Shown: positions 8,936 through 19,117 of the stretch, one piece after another
How the letters are laid out: every line of letters begins with the position of its first letter
Position numbering within the stretch: the first letter of the stretch is position 1
NCBI RefSeq assembly: GCF_000478585.1
Contig: NZ_ARWI01000001.1
Span: 1,860,001-1,924,000 of the forward strand
Source of the DNA: Thiomicrorhabdus sp. Kp2
Lineage (GTDB): Bacteria; Pseudomonadota; Gammaproteobacteria; Thiomicrospirales; Thiomicrospiraceae
Length of the DNA stretch: 64,000 nucleotides
Reading direction: 5' to 3'
Program-made: the position numbers and the translations under genes
Notes under the pieces: model-generated
Database searches by the model: none
Seen by the model: only the letters and a program-made list of their open reading frames with translations
What the model was told of the DNA's origin: nothing

Positions 8936-8963
8936 AGGTTTGTATTTTGTGGTGTTTGTTTAA

Positions 8964-11858
8964 TCAGTTTAATTTACGTTGTAATTGAAACGCACTGACA
9001 GAGTTTTGCAGTTGTGTGGATGAATCTAATAGGGATTCAGCCGTGGCAGTGGTTTCTTTGACGAGTGCGGCATTTTGTTGGGTATTGTTATCAATGGTGG
9101 TTATTGCGTCATTGATTTCACTCACTCCTTGAGATTGTTCTTGCGAGGCGGTTGAGACCTCTCTTACAATTTCAAGCATTTTTTGGGTTTCACTGGTCAC
9201 TTGAACGAGTGAATTACCTACTTTATCGACTTGATTAACCCCTATATTGATTGCATTAGAGGTTTGTTCAATTAAGCTGCTAATGTCCTTGGCTGCATCG
9301 GCAGATTTACCTGCAAGCGTTCGTACTTCGCCAGCAACTACGGCAAAACCTCGACCGTGTTCACCTGCTCTGGCCGCTTCTACCGCGGCATTTAAAGCGA
9401 GTAGGTTGGTCTGAAAGGCAATTGAGTCAATTAAGCTTGTAATCTCTCTAATTTTATTTGATGCTTCTTGGATATTGTTCATGGAGCTTTTGGTATCGCC
9501 CATAACCTTATTGGCATCGTGTAGCATATTGCTTTGAGTCTCTGCAATTGAGCTTGCCATTTTGGTGTTATCTAAATTGTTATGAATTTGTGCGTTGGTT
9601 TGTTCCATGGCCGCAGAGGTTTTTTCTAAGGTAGCGGCTTGTTCTTGAGTACGGTTGTTGAGGTTGTGAGCACCTTCGGCCACGCTTGAAACGCCCTCTT
9701 TAACTTGGTGTGCAATCTCGGTGACTTGAGAAAGCGTGTCAGTTAGGCTGGTAATACTTTGGTTGATTGCTTGTTTGGCTTGCTCAATGGTGTATTCGTA
9801 TTCGTGAGTAATTGGCTGAGTTAAATCACCTTGTGCAATACGTTGTGCGGCTTGAACGATATCTGCAAAGCCTGTTTCAATCTGCTCTAACGTTGCGTTT
9901 AGGTTTTCTTGCAGTTTAGCCACGTCTCCTTTGGCAATGTTTAGAATACGTTCATCAAATTTACCTCTAGCGGCAAAATCCATGACTTGGTTTATCTCTG
10001 AAAAAGCGTTAGACATGGTCTGCATAGAGGCTAAGCAGTCATCCACCACCTTGGCATAAGCGCCATGTAGATTGTTTTGGTGTGGTTTATTGAATTCGCC
10101 GTCACGCAAGTCTTGCATCACATCTTCAATTTTTTCAAAGGTCTCTTTTAATGAGATACTTGTATCATTAATACGTCCTTGCAAAATTCCGTAGTCAGAC
10201 TGGAAGGGGTATTCAATGGTGTAGTCGAGTCGTCCTGCTAGAATCTCTTCCATAGCGGCAGAAATTTCGGCAATGGCTACCTGAGAAAGCATCGACTGGC
10301 GATTGTAAGCCTTAGCCATTTGGGCGATTTCATCATTACCATAACTGTGAACACGTGCAAATAGATCTGAATTTTTAACCGATTTTTCCATAGTATCTTG
10401 GGTTTTACGAATCGGTTTAATAATCATGTTCCAAAGCAGGGCTAAAATAATCAGAATCATAGAAATGAGTGAGAATAAAACCTGATAAAAAGCGGACTCA
10501 GCCACATCGTATTGTTTCATTAAAATGGCATGAAACTTGGCGATGTCTTCGGTAATGATGTGGTAACCCATGAGTGCATTTGCGCTATCAAAAATAGGTT
10601 TTGCAAAGTGAAAGTGGTCATGGGTAACTAAATAACCTTGTTTAAAAAGGCTGTTAATATCCACTTGTTGAAGGGCATTAATCTGTTTGCCAGAAACTTC
10701 CATAGAGAAGTGTTTATCGTTACCTACAACCCAGTTTTTGTCGGCAGAAACCGCAATGTTATTGGCGTTTTTTTGACGGTATTTGTCCCCAGCTAAAGCG
10801 TATTCTTTTGAAATGGCAACCAGATAGGCTCGCTCACTTTTATTCAAATCACGGCGTATTGAACCCACTCCTTGAATGAATTCAACCCCGCCTTCAAAGC
10901 GACCCTCTTTAAAAATGGGAATAATGGATTTGATATTAAAACCTAATGAACTCACCGCTAATGCCACTTGTGGTTTTTGTTCTTTTGCCAGTGTTTTTAA
11001 GTAGCCACGGTTAGACAAGTCATCAATTTTTTGTTGGTTTAGAGGTTTCCAAGACTTATAGAATGAGATGCCATTTTCATCGGTGAAATGCAGTTTTACA
11101 TTGTTCAATGAACTCATTGACTTGTATTCGGGGCTAATGCCCATTAAGGCTTTATTTAGAGTTGCTTGATCCATGCTAGCGGTGGCTTGTTGAATCTCTT
11201 TTGAATGGGTAATCCCTATGGCATTGGTTAAGCCAATTTGCTCTTTTTTATCCATTTGACTGTCAACTAAGTCAGCAATGCTTTTGGCATAGTTTTCAGC
11301 CGCGTGCGTTTCGATTGCACTTTTACTTGATTCCATATAAACAAATGAGAGGCCTAAAATGAATAACGAAACAATGGAAATAATTGCAATGATTTTTTGA
11401 TTTAAGGAGGCTTTATGAAAACCGATGGCCGCATTAACAGCATGACTGGTTTTATTGACCCATTCGCCATTAAAGTACACCAGTTTTTTATCTCTAATTT
11501 TTTGATACAAAGCCTCCGCACTTTGAATTTTTAGCGGGTCAGTGATAATACGTTTTACTGAGGTGTAACCAAGGTACTGGCCATCGTCATGGATAGGCTG
11601 AATTCGCATGTCTGTCCAATAGAGCTCGCCATTTTTTTTGGTTTCACAGACAGGGAAATTGATAGGTCGGTTTTTATGACACTGTTCGGCAATGGTCTCT
11701 TGTATCCCTTGCGGTAAATTGGGTGCTCTAAGAATGACAGTGGGCTGTCCTACCAACTCTTCTGAACGGTAACCCGCCCAAGATAGGTATTCTTGGTTGA
11801 TATACTGAATAATGCCCTCGGCATCAACTCGAGCAATAAGACGAATAGATTCTTGCAT
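8964..11858 (-). CDS. PAS-containing methyl-accepting chemotaxis protein
   Basis: A 964-residue chemoreceptor. Residues about 5-110 form a cytoplasmic PAS domain ([17 protein letters not shown], typical of Aer-like sensors). A membrane helix (155-174) is followed by a large periplasmic region (about 175-455) and a second helix (458-480), then HAMP (about 480-535) and additional HAMP-like repeats. The signalling hairpin lies near 810-860 with tip [20 protein letters not shown] and [17 protein letters not shown]. The C-terminus (FQLQRKLN) lacks a CheR-tethering pentapeptide. Two sensory modules, one in each compartment, are unusual but known. Ligand unknown; the PAS may bind flavin or haem. No che genes are nearby. 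Confidence 0.93.
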   Translation of the reverse strand: MQESIRLIARVDAEGIIQYINQEYLSWAGYRSEELVGQPTVILRAPNLPQGIQETIAEQCHKNRPINFPVCETKKNGELYWTDMRIQPIHDDGQYLGYTSVKRIITDPLKIQSAEALYQKIRDKKLVYFNGEWVNKTSHAVNAAIGFHKASLNQKIIAIISIVSLFILGLSFVYMESSKSAIETHAAENYAKSIADLVDSQMDKKEQIGLTNAIGITHSKEIQQATASMDQATLNKALMGISPEYKSMSSLNNVKLHFTDENGISFYKSWKPLNQQKIDDLSNRGYLKTLAKEQKPQVALAVSSLGFNIKSIIPIFKEGRFEGGVEFIQGVGSIRRDLNKSERAYLVAISKEYALAGDKYRQKNANNIAVSADKNWVVGNDKHFSMEVSGKQINALQQVDINSLFKQGYLVTHDHFHFAKPIFDSANALMGYHIITEDIAKFHAILMKQYDVAESAFYQVLFSLISMILIILALLWNMIIKPIRKTQDTMEKSVKNSDLFARVHSYGNDEIAQMAKAYNRQSMLSQVAIAEISAAMEEILAGRLDYTIEYPFQSDYGILQGRINDTSISLKETFEKIEDVMQDLRDGEFNKPHQNNLHGAYAKVVDDCLASMQTMSNAFSEINQVMDFAARGKFDERILNIAKGDVAKLQENLNATLEQIETGFADIVQAAQRIAQGDLTQPITHEYEYTIEQAKQAINQSITSLTDTLSQVTEIAHQVKEGVSSVAEGAHNLNNRTQEQAATLEKTSAAMEQTNAQIHNNLDNTKMASSIAETQSNMLHDANKVMGDTKSSMNNIQEASNKIREITSLIDSIAFQTNLLALNAAVEAARAGEHGRGFAVVAGEVRTLAGKSADAAKDISSLIEQTSNAINIGVNQVDKVGNSLVQVTSETQKMLEIVREVSTASQEQSQGVSEINDAITTIDNNTQQNAALVKETTATAESLLDSSTQLQNSVSAFQLQRKLN

Positions 11859-12035
11859 AATACATTCCTAACAAACGATTGAGTTTAAGTTGAATGCATT
11901 CTAAGCAATATGTATGCAATTTAGTGTTATTAATTCCACTTAGTGTTATTTTTTTTATTTTGTATCAAGAAAGTACCGTTTTAGAGCAGATTAAATTGTG
12001 TGGCAAGTCTAAGGCATTCAAGCACGATAATGATG

Positions 12036-12122
12036 ATTCATAAACTCCCAACGTCATTCCCGTGCTTGACGCGGGAATCTGCAAAAGGCTTTTAGAAGAT
12101 TTTTAGGGACGATACCCTTTAA
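12036..12122. repeat. Partial copy of the tandem-repeat sequence
   Basis: In the 275-bp gap after the acyltransferase gene, ATTCATAAACTCCCAACGTC-like sequence, then TCATTCCCGTGCTTGAC and GGGAATCTGCAAAAGG match the second half of the units at 8095-8935. The run GGGACGATACCCTTTA also resembles GGGACGGTACCCTTTA next to that array (8075). Confidence 0.75.
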
Positions 12123-12133
12123 ACCCTTTAATG

Positions 12134-13888
12134 TTAGGCTTTAATTGGGTTGAGATAGCGTTCACGTTTTTTGGGTTTGAGCTTATCTAATTCAACTAAA
12201 ATCAGGGCATCAACGCAATCGTTAAAATCAGGGTCTGTGCTGAAGTCAATAAAACGGCATCCTTTATCATCAGCCACTTCAGCATATTGTTTAAATAGGG
12301 TGGGGACTTTTACACCTTCTAAATCCAGTAAAGCATTTAGTTTTTTATAGCTCTCTTTGTAGTCGCCGTTAAAAATCTCTTGGGCAATTTGTTGATTGTT
12401 TTTACTTAACTTAACGGAGCGGATGCCTTGGGCTAAATCTTGGTTAGAGCCTAATTGTTGCTGATAAAAACCAATAATCAATTCTTTAGCATTCAAAGGG
12501 TAAGCATCACTTAATGAAACTGGGCCAAACAGGTATTTAATGTGCGGATGTTGGGCAACATAAGCACCAATGCCATACCATAAATAATCTAAACTGCGTT
12601 TGCCCCAATATTTGGGTTGCACAAAACTGCGGCCTAGTTCAAGAGCGTTAGGCAGGTAGTTTTCAATCTGAGGTTTTAGGTTAAAAAGTGTGCTGGTGTA
12701 TAAGCCTTTTAAACCGTGTTGTTCAACAATCTGTTTGCATTCACCAATGCGGTAAGCTCCTACAATTTCTAACTCTTCATCATCCCATAAAACTAAGTGA
12801 CGGTAACGTACATCGTACTGGTCTAAATCAATTGCGCCGCCAGTGCCTTCTTCCACGGTTCTAAAGGTGAGCTCTCGTAGGCGACCAATTTCATGCATAA
12901 CGGGGGAATCATCTTCAAAGTCATAAAGATAGATTTTTTTGCCATCTTGCGTTTGCCCCAGTAGAGGGGATTTTTTAAGCGCCTTTTTAAGGGCTTGTTT
13001 ATCGCCAGGATGGGCAATGGTTTCTATGGTTTTAAAGGGGGTGGATTTGCCTTTTTTGAGCTGTTTACTCTCTTGGTCAAGTTGGTAGAGATGTTTACGA
13101 AACTGATTAGCCAACTGTTTAGTGGGTAATTCACTGTTTTCTATGGATTTCCATGGAATTTGTTTACCCACAAAAAACTGAATTTCTTGATGTTTTTTAT
13201 TAAACATCTCCTTGACTAACATCATGGTTCCAAGCGGTTTGTATAGTGCCGATAGAGCATAAAACAGAGAGGAATTTCTAGCATCAATGTAAATCGGTTG
13301 AATGGGTGCTTTGGCCTTTTGAGCGAGTTTTAAGAAGCCGCCTTTCCATTTGCCATCACGCACACCATTAGGACGAATGCGGGAGACTTCACCTGCGGGA
13401 AAAATAATGACCGCTTGTTCTTTTTCTAAGGCATTGAGCATCTCTGTGAATTGTTTTTTGTGAGCGCTCTTTGCGCTTAGGTTATCTATGCCTAAAAACA
13501 GCGATTTGAGTGGTTCTATATGATTAAGTACATCGCTGGCCACAATTTGCACATCTGGGCGAATGCTTCGTACCATTTTTAATAAAGCTAAACCATCCAA
13601 AGAGCCAATGGGATGATTGGCTACCATCACAATACGTCCATCGGAAGGGATCCGGTTGGTGGCTTTTGAGCTGATTTTGTAACTGAAGTTAAAGTAATCT
13701 AACACCGCATCTAAAAACGCAAAGCCCTTTAAGTGCTGGTGTGTTTCTATAAATTGATTAATTTCAGCTTCATGGGTTAGCGCTTTAATTAAACTAATGA
13801 CGAGTTTGCCTGTTTTTTTGGTGTGCAGCTCTGGAAACTTCTCAATAATTGCGGCTTCAATGTTTAGCATGTTTGGTGCAGATCTCAA
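12134..13888 (-). CDS. OlsF-like bifunctional acyltransferase (PlsC domain plus GNAT domain)
   Basis: A 584-residue protein of two halves. The N-terminal half (about 60-270) is a lysophosphatidate-acyltransferase-like domain with NHPIGSLDGL (catalytic His-Asp), FPAGEVSR and the GGFLKLA block. The C-terminal half (about 310-500) is an acetyltransferase-like domain of the OlsB/hemolysin family (REL.FR.VEEGTG, YDVRYRHLVLWD, ELGRSFVQPKYWG). This architecture matches OlsF of Serratia and Flavobacterium, where one half N-acylates ornithine and the other O-acylates it to make ornithine lipid. The lipid product here is inferred from architecture only. It stands alone with a gap of about 300 bp upstream. 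Confidence 0.82.
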   Translation of the reverse strand: MRSAPNMLNIEAAIIEKFPELHTKKTGKLVISLIKALTHEAEINQFIETHQHLKGFAFLDAVLDYFNFSYKISSKATNRIPSDGRIVMVANHPIGSLDGLALLKMVRSIRPDVQIVASDVLNHIEPLKSLFLGIDNLSAKSAHKKQFTEMLNALEKEQAVIIFPAGEVSRIRPNGVRDGKWKGGFLKLAQKAKAPIQPIYIDARNSSLFYALSALYKPLGTMMLVKEMFNKKHQEIQFFVGKQIPWKSIENSELPTKQLANQFRKHLYQLDQESKQLKKGKSTPFKTIETIAHPGDKQALKKALKKSPLLGQTQDGKKIYLYDFEDDSPVMHEIGRLRELTFRTVEEGTGGAIDLDQYDVRYRHLVLWDDEELEIVGAYRIGECKQIVEQHGLKGLYTSTLFNLKPQIENYLPNALELGRSFVQPKYWGKRSLDYLWYGIGAYVAQHPHIKYLFGPVSLSDAYPLNAKELIIGFYQQQLGSNQDLAQGIRSVKLSKNNQQIAQEIFNGDYKESYKKLNALLDLEGVKVPTLFKQYAEVADDKGCRFIDFSTDPDFNDCVDALILVELDKLKPKKRERYLNPIKA

Positions 13889-14195
13889 TAATGGAAAATG
13901 TCATTGAGTATTATTACTGGCAAAAAGGCTAGAGAGGTGACGAAAAGATGACAGCTTGATGATAGTTTTTTAAAGGCTAGCTTTCTGTTATTGAACTGCA
14001 TTGAGTTACCAGGCCTGGTAAGTTTATGACTATTTAGCTAAGGTTTAAGCCTTATTCAAAAAGTGAAGTGTTTGAAGAGATAAAAAGTTTTTATTGATAA
14101 TAAAAAGAATGTGCTTAAAGGCGCTATGTCAGAGTTGTTAACTATTTTTGTTAGGGTATGATGTCAAACTTATATTGCACAATAAGTTTGTAACT
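13889..14195. other. Intergenic region with one iterated palindrome
   Basis: The gap between the divergent acyltransferase and GGDEF-EAL genes holds the palindrome at 14008 and AT-rich sequence that should carry both promoters. I see nothing else. Confidence 0.5.
14008..14019. repeat. Iterated palindrome ACCAGGCCTGGT, copy 7
   Basis: Exact copy with the extended 16-bp form TTACCAGGCCTGGTAA. Confidence 0.95.
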
Positions 14196-17100
14196 ATGAC
14201 ATCCGTACCTTCGGCTCAGTTTTTTAAACATTTTCTACGTTATTTCCTTCCATCAATGGGGCTGGTTTTGGTTTTGGCCTATGTGGGTATGCAGCAAGCG
14301 CAAAAAGAACCGTTAAGCTCATTAAACGCTAAGGCCAATGAAAAGGTCTTGATGGCTACGACTGCGGCAATCGAAAACTTAGACCTAATTGTGCGAGATA
14401 TTTTTTATATCACAAACAGTGAACTATTGAGTGAAGTATTAAATTCAGATGTCTCACTAGATAAATTGGCCAGAGATTGGCAAGCATTGATGGCCAACTC
14501 ACCGATTTATGACCAACTGCGTTGGATTGATGCTAAGGGCCATGAAAGGCTTCGCATTGATCGTTCTGAAGCTTTTCCAGTCCGCATTCCTGAAGATGAA
14601 CTGCAGAATAAAAGTAACCGCTATTACTTTTCTAATGCCATGAAATTAAAGGAGAACCAGTTTTATCTCTCTCCATTTGACTTGAATGTTGAATACGGCA
14701 TTATTGATGAACCTCGTAAGCCGATGATTCGATTGGCTAAACCTGTCTTTGACCAACAGGGCGTAAAAAGAGGGGTGATTGTCTTAAACTATCTTGGCAA
14801 TGATATGTTGCAACATCTTAAAAAGCTAAAGGATAAAAACAGCCAAAAAATTTGGTTAACCAATGCTCAAGGTTATTGGTTGTTAGGCTGTACTCCTCAA
14901 AATGAGTGGGGGTTTATGTACGATAAGCCCGAACTCACCGTTAAACACCGCTATCCCGATGCATGGCAAAAAATTATCAGCCAAGAAAAAGGCTCTTTTA
15001 GCGATGAAAGCGGACTTTGGCACTTTGATACCATTCGACCCCTTCAACAAGTGGAATACCTAAATTTGGCCGACCAGGAGCAAATTGTGGTTGATGATGT
15101 TAACTCAAAGAAAGTGGTATTAAATTCTCATAGTTATAACCCGTATTTTTGGAAGGTTGTGTATTTTTCACCCATGCAAGAGATCATGGCATTGAAACGT
15201 TCGGTTCTTATGCCCTTTTACGTAGGGTTGTCTGTTATTTTGATTTTGGTTCTCATAGGTTCAATCTTTTTAGCGCGCTCTCGCTTGGCAAAAGAAGCTG
15301 CTTTACGAGCGCTTAAAGCGAGCAATAAAAAATTAGATAAAACCAGTAAACAGTTGACTTTGGATATTGTCGCTAAAGAGAGGGCGAAAAAAGAACTAGA
15401 AGAGAGTGTAGAGCGTTACTCAAGTGTGTTAAACGCCTCAATGGATGGGTTTGTGTTAATGAATCAACAAGGCTTTGTTCTAGAGTGTAATTTGGCTCTC
15501 TATGAGATTTTGCACATAGAAAACAAAAATATTGATGGCGTGTTTTTAGGCACTCTTTTTGATAAAGAACAAGAGCAAAAAATAACTCAGTATATTAGTG
15601 ATATCTTTGAAAGAGGTTATTGTAAAGTTGAGCTTGCACGCCTAGTGGATAATGCTAAATTTCACATTGAAATTAGTTTGATGCCTGTGTGTGCCACCCA
15701 GCAGATTTGTGCTTTTATACGAGATGTGACTTCGCAAAAAGAGAATGAATTTCAATTGGAAATGGCCGCATCCGTTTTCACTCATGCCAATGAAGGTATT
15801 ATCTTAACCGACGCAAATTTTCTGATTGTGGATATCAATGATGAATTTGAATTCATTACTGGAAATCAACGTGAAGACGTGATTGGCAAGATACCCAGTA
15901 TGATGAATTCAAATATGCAGTCTAGCGAATATTATGCGGATATAAAACACGCCTTATTGAGAAAAGGACACTGGTACGGTGAAGTATGGAGTCGTCGCAA
16001 AACGGGCGAACCTATCTTGGTATTTTTAAATATTACAAAAGTTAAAAACCCTCATGGCGGTGCTTGCCATTATGTTTGGATGTTTAATGATATTACTTTA
16101 GAAAAACAGTATCAAAAACGTTTACAAAACTCCGCACATTACGACATGTTAACCAATTTACCCAATCGATTTTTGCTTAATGACCGCATTCAGCAAGCGA
16201 TAAAGGAAGCTAAACGAAACCAAAAAAGTTTGGCGATTGTGTTTATTGATTTAGATGGCTTTAAAACAATTAATGATACGTTTGGTCACGACGCTGGCGA
16301 TCAGCTACTCGTCAATGCTTCTACCGAGATGAAAGCCGCTTTAAGAGCAACCGATACCATTGCTCGTATAGGCGGGGATGAGTTTGTCGCAGTTATTGGA
16401 GGGTTGCATGATTCTGATGAAGCCTTGCCAATTATCGAAAAGTTGCTGGCGGCCATTTCAATTCCCGTTAAAAAAGGTAATCAATCGCTTCAAGTTAGCG
16501 GGAGTTTAGGGGTGACCTTTTTTCCTCAAGAAACCAGTTTAGATGGCGAGCAGTTAATTAGACAAGCCGATCAGGCGATGTATCAAGCCAAGCAGTCGGG
16601 TAAAAATGGTTATCATGTTTTTGATACTGAAAGAGATGCCTATAACCGAGATTTGATTAGAAGCCTAAATAGTGTTGAACAAGGTTTGTTAAATAATGAG
16701 TTTGTTTTGCATTATCAGCCCAAAGTCTCATTACGCAATGATGAAGTTGTGGGGGTCGAGGCGTTAATTCGCTGGCAACACCCAGAAAAAGGCTTGCTCT
16801 ATCCAGCTGAATTTTTACCGAGTGTCGAGAATACTCCGCTTTCAATCAAAATGAGTGAGTGGGTCATAAATCAAGCTTTACAGCAAATTGACACTTGGCT
16901 TAAGCAGGGCATTAAGCTCTCTGTTAGTGTTAATGTTGGAGTAATGGAGTTACAAAAAGGCGATTTTGTAGAGTGGATATCTGAATTGCTGAATCAGCAC
17001 CCAAGTGTGCCGCGCAGTATGCTTGAGTTTGAAGTCTTGGAAACCTCTGCCCTTGAAGATGTGGTGTCGGTTAAAGCGTTGATTGAAGAGTGTAAAAAAT

Positions 17101-17471
17101 GTGGAATTGCCTTTGCTTTAGATGACTTTGGTACAGGCTTTGCCTCTTTATCCTACTTAAAACGTTTACCCATTAAAACGATTAAGATTGACCAGTCGTT
17201 TATTCGAAATATGTTTGAAGACCCTGAAGATATTACCCTTTTAGAAGGGCTTATTGGCTTAACAAAATCGCTTAACCGAAAAGTGATTGCAGAAGGTATT
17301 GAGTCAGAAAAACATGGCAGTATGTTAATTGAGTTGGGTTGTAATTATGGCCAAGGGTATTTTATTGCAAAACCTATGGAACCGAAATTTATTGCAAAAT
17401 GGTTAGCAAGCTGGCACAGACCTGAGAGTTGGATCACGCAAGTGAGTTTTGCTGAAAAGGCGCGGGCTTAA
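14196..17471 (+). CDS. Membrane sensor with PAS, GGDEF and EAL domains
   Basis: A predicted c-di-GMP turnover protein of about 1091 residues. It has an N-terminal membrane helix (SMGLVLVLAYVGM), a periplasmic dCache-like sensor, a second helix (FYVGLSVILILVLIGSIFLA) and a short coiled coil. Two PAS domains follow, then GGDEF (intact RIGGDEFVAVI) and EAL (VEALIRW, with conserved LETSALED, LDDFGTGFASL, IKIDQSF, AEGIES and GQGYFIAKPM). Both catalytic domains look intact, so it may synthesise and degrade c-di-GMP. ATG 14196 is preferred to an upstream TTG at 14148, which has no better ribosome site. The thioredoxin-like gene follows after 13 bases, suggesting cotranscription. Confidence 0.92.
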   Translation: MTSVPSAQFFKHFLRYFLPSMGLVLVLAYVGMQQAQKEPLSSLNAKANEKVLMATTAAIENLDLIVRDIFYITNSELLSEVLNSDVSLDKLARDWQALMANSPIYDQLRWIDAKGHERLRIDRSEAFPVRIPEDELQNKSNRYYFSNAMKLKENQFYLSPFDLNVEYGIIDEPRKPMIRLAKPVFDQQGVKRGVIVLNYLGNDMLQHLKKLKDKNSQKIWLTNAQGYWLLGCTPQNEWGFMYDKPELTVKHRYPDAWQKIISQEKGSFSDESGLWHFDTIRPLQQVEYLNLADQEQIVVDDVNSKKVVLNSHSYNPYFWKVVYFSPMQEIMALKRSVLMPFYVGLSVILILVLIGSIFLARSRLAKEAALRALKASNKKLDKTSKQLTLDIVAKERAKKELEESVERYSSVLNASMDGFVLMNQQGFVLECNLALYEILHIENKNIDGVFLGTLFDKEQEQKITQYISDIFERGYCKVELARLVDNAKFHIEISLMPVCATQQICAFIRDVTSQKENEFQLEMAASVFTHANEGIILTDANFLIVDINDEFEFITGNQREDVIGKIPSMMNSNMQSSEYYADIKHALLRKGHWYGEVWSRRKTGEPILVFLNITKVKNPHGGACHYVWMFNDITLEKQYQKRLQNSAHYDMLTNLPNRFLLNDRIQQAIKEAKRNQKSLAIVFIDLDGFKTINDTFGHDAGDQLLVNASTEMKAALRATDTIARIGGDEFVAVIGGLHDSDEALPIIEKLLAAISIPVKKGNQSLQVSGSLGVTFFPQETSLDGEQLIRQADQAMYQAKQSGKNGYHVFDTERDAYNRDLIRSLNSVEQGLLNNEFVLHYQPKVSLRNDEVVGVEALIRWQHPEKGLLYPAEFLPSVENTPLSIKMSEWVINQALQQIDTWLKQGIKLSVSVNVGVMELQKGDFVEWISELLNQHPSVPRSMLEFEVLETSALEDVVSVKALIEECKKCGIAFALDDFGTGFASLSYLKRLPIKTIKIDQSFIRNMFEDPEDITLLEGLIGLTKSLNRKVIAEGIESEKHGSMLIELGCNYGQGYFIAKPMEPKFIAKWLASWHRPESWITQVSFAEKARA

Positions 17472-17484
17472 TATTTGGGGTTTT

Positions 17485-18774
17485 ATGAAACACGCTTTAC
17501 TTTTTTTTCTAATGTGGTTGTTAACACCGACTGTCTGCGCTCAAATAAAGGTGGTTGAGATTGAGGATGTTTCAATCAATATTGAGGTGGTTCAGCCCCA
17601 GGTGGCAAACGATGAGAACAGACCAAAAGCACGACTACTTTGGCTGCCTTCTGAGTATGGAGTTTTAGCTCAAGAAAAAACCGTTGCCAAACAGCTTGCC
17701 AAACACGGAATTGAATCTTGGTTTGTGGATTTTTACGAGGCGATGTTTTTATCACCGACGCCGAGCGCTGTGGATAAAATTAATCCAGTTTGGACGGCAC
17801 ACATCATTGCCTTAGCCTCTCAAAATGGCGACCATTCAAATGAATCCATCCCTTTATGGGTTATAGCGCCAAATAAAGCCGCACAAACGGCGGTGCGTGG
17901 TTTGCAGCCCATTTTGAGTCGGTCAATAAACCAGATTGGCTTGATTTTAATTAATCCTAACCTCTATCTCGAAACACCTTTACCAGGCCAGGTAGCTCAT
18001 TACTGGCCAGAAACCGCTAATATCAATATACCCACAACCATAATTCAAGCAGAACTTTCGCCCTGGAAACTTAGGGTAAGCGAATTGGCGGAGCAGTTAG
18101 CTGGCGCAGGTAGTGATGTGTTTACTCAGCTTATTCCCAAGGTGAGAGACCGTTTTTACTTTAGACCTGATGCCTTAGCAATAGAACAAGAAAAGCGTTC
18201 TAAGTTGGCGGCTCAGTTATTACAAACTATGCGTTTACAGATACCTTATTTGGGTATTGAAAGAACGATTAAACCGCTCGCTAAAGAAACGGTTAAGCCG
18301 ATAAAATCGAGCCGAAATATTCACTTGTCGGATTACCAAGGCAAACAAAATTTGGGCTTGTCGTTAACGGATATTGAGCAAAAACCATTTAATATCGTTA
18401 ACTATCAAGGCAGAGTGGTTTTAGTAAACTTTTGGGCTAGTTGGTGCCCGCCTTGTGTGCATGAAATGCCTTCTATGGCGCGTTTAAAAAATTATTATAG
18501 TAATCAAGATTTTGAAATTTTAGCGGTTAATTTAGGTGAAGAGTCTGCCGAGATTAAAAGCTTTTTAAAAGAGCACCCCGTTAATTTTTCAGTGCTGTTA
18601 GACCCAGAGTCTAAAGCGGTCAAAGAGTGGCAAGTATTTGCCTACCCAAGCAGTTATTTGATAGATAAAAAAGGCCAAATTCGTTTTGCTTTATTTGGCG
18701 CAACCGAGTGGGATAGTGCAGAACATATTCAGGTGATTGATTCTCTTTTAAAAGAAACCTATCAAGCGCCTTAA
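17485..18774 (+). CDS. Secreted protein with alpha/beta-hydrolase-like N-terminus and TlpA-type thioredoxin C-terminus
   Basis: About 429 residues beginning with a Sec signal peptide (MKHALLFFLMWLLTPTVCAQ). The C-terminal third (about residues 290-425) is a TlpA/ResA-like thioredoxin fold with FWASWCPPCVHEMPSM, LAVNLGEE and FAYPSSYLIDKKGQI, a periplasmic redox domain. The N-terminal two thirds (LLWLPSEYGVL, VAKQLAKHGIESWFVDF, IPLWVIAPNKAA, IGLILINPNLY) read like a Rossmann-type alpha/beta-hydrolase scaffold, but no GXSXG nucleophile is obvious. ATG 17485 is chosen because GGGG precedes it and the signal peptide then starts cleanly; TTG 17449 would overlap the upstream gene. The thioredoxin domain is sure, its client unknown. 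Confidence 0.8.
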   Translation: MKHALLFFLMWLLTPTVCAQIKVVEIEDVSINIEVVQPQVANDENRPKARLLWLPSEYGVLAQEKTVAKQLAKHGIESWFVDFYEAMFLSPTPSAVDKINPVWTAHIIALASQNGDHSNESIPLWVIAPNKAAQTAVRGLQPILSRSINQIGLILINPNLYLETPLPGQVAHYWPETANINIPTTIIQAELSPWKLRVSELAEQLAGAGSDVFTQLIPKVRDRFYFRPDALAIEQEKRSKLAAQLLQTMRLQIPYLGIERTIKPLAKETVKPIKSSRNIHLSDYQGKQNLGLSLTDIEQKPFNIVNYQGRVVLVNFWASWCPPCVHEMPSMARLKNYYSNQDFEILAVNLGEESAEIKSFLKEHPVNFSVLLDPESKAVKEWQVFAYPSSYLIDKKGQIRFALFGATEWDSAEHIQVIDSLLKETYQAP

Positions 18775-18786
18775 ACCTTTTGAGTT

Positions 18787-18798
18787 ACCAGGCCTGGT
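18787..18798. repeat. Iterated palindrome ACCAGGCCTGGT, copy 8
   Basis: Exact copy 12 bp after the preceding stop codon. Confidence 0.95.
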
Positions 18799-18821
18799 TG
18801 TTTTAAAGGGTAAGCGTATTT

Positions 18822-19089
18822 GATGATTGATAACAATAAAAAAATTAACCACGAAGACACGAAAGCACGAAGAATTCTAAAATCTAACACCAGTTTTATT
18901 TGAGAAAATAACCGTACAAATTGCCATTTGTTACTTGAAACTGCGCGTTATAACACCGTATAAATAAAGTATTTATGTTGAATGAGTTAAAACACATGAA
19001 CGGTGTTATTTCTAATCTCTATTACTCCTTTTTAAACCTTCGTGTCTTCGTGGTTGATTCTGACTAATCAATCACAAAATTTGGATAGC
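18822..19089. repeat. Dispersed inverted-repeat element, copy 2
   Basis: The left end GATGATTGATAACAA leads into ATTAACCACGAAGACACG; the right arm is CCTTCGTGTCTTCGTGGTTG, then GACTAATCAATCAC and TTTGGATAG. It fills most of the 343-bp gap between convergent genes. The interior shares AAAATCTAACACC and TTTTATTTGA with copies 1 and 3. Confidence 0.85.
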
Positions 19090-19117
19090 TCTTTTAAATA
19101 AAGAGGGCGAATGGGTG

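Noticed and set aside
8118-8937. Three similar short reading frames in the tandem repeat (containing TWQSMTIHGEY)
   Set aside because: They repeat exactly with the DNA unit and run through palindromic sequence, have no ribosome sites, and look like products of the repeat, not genes.
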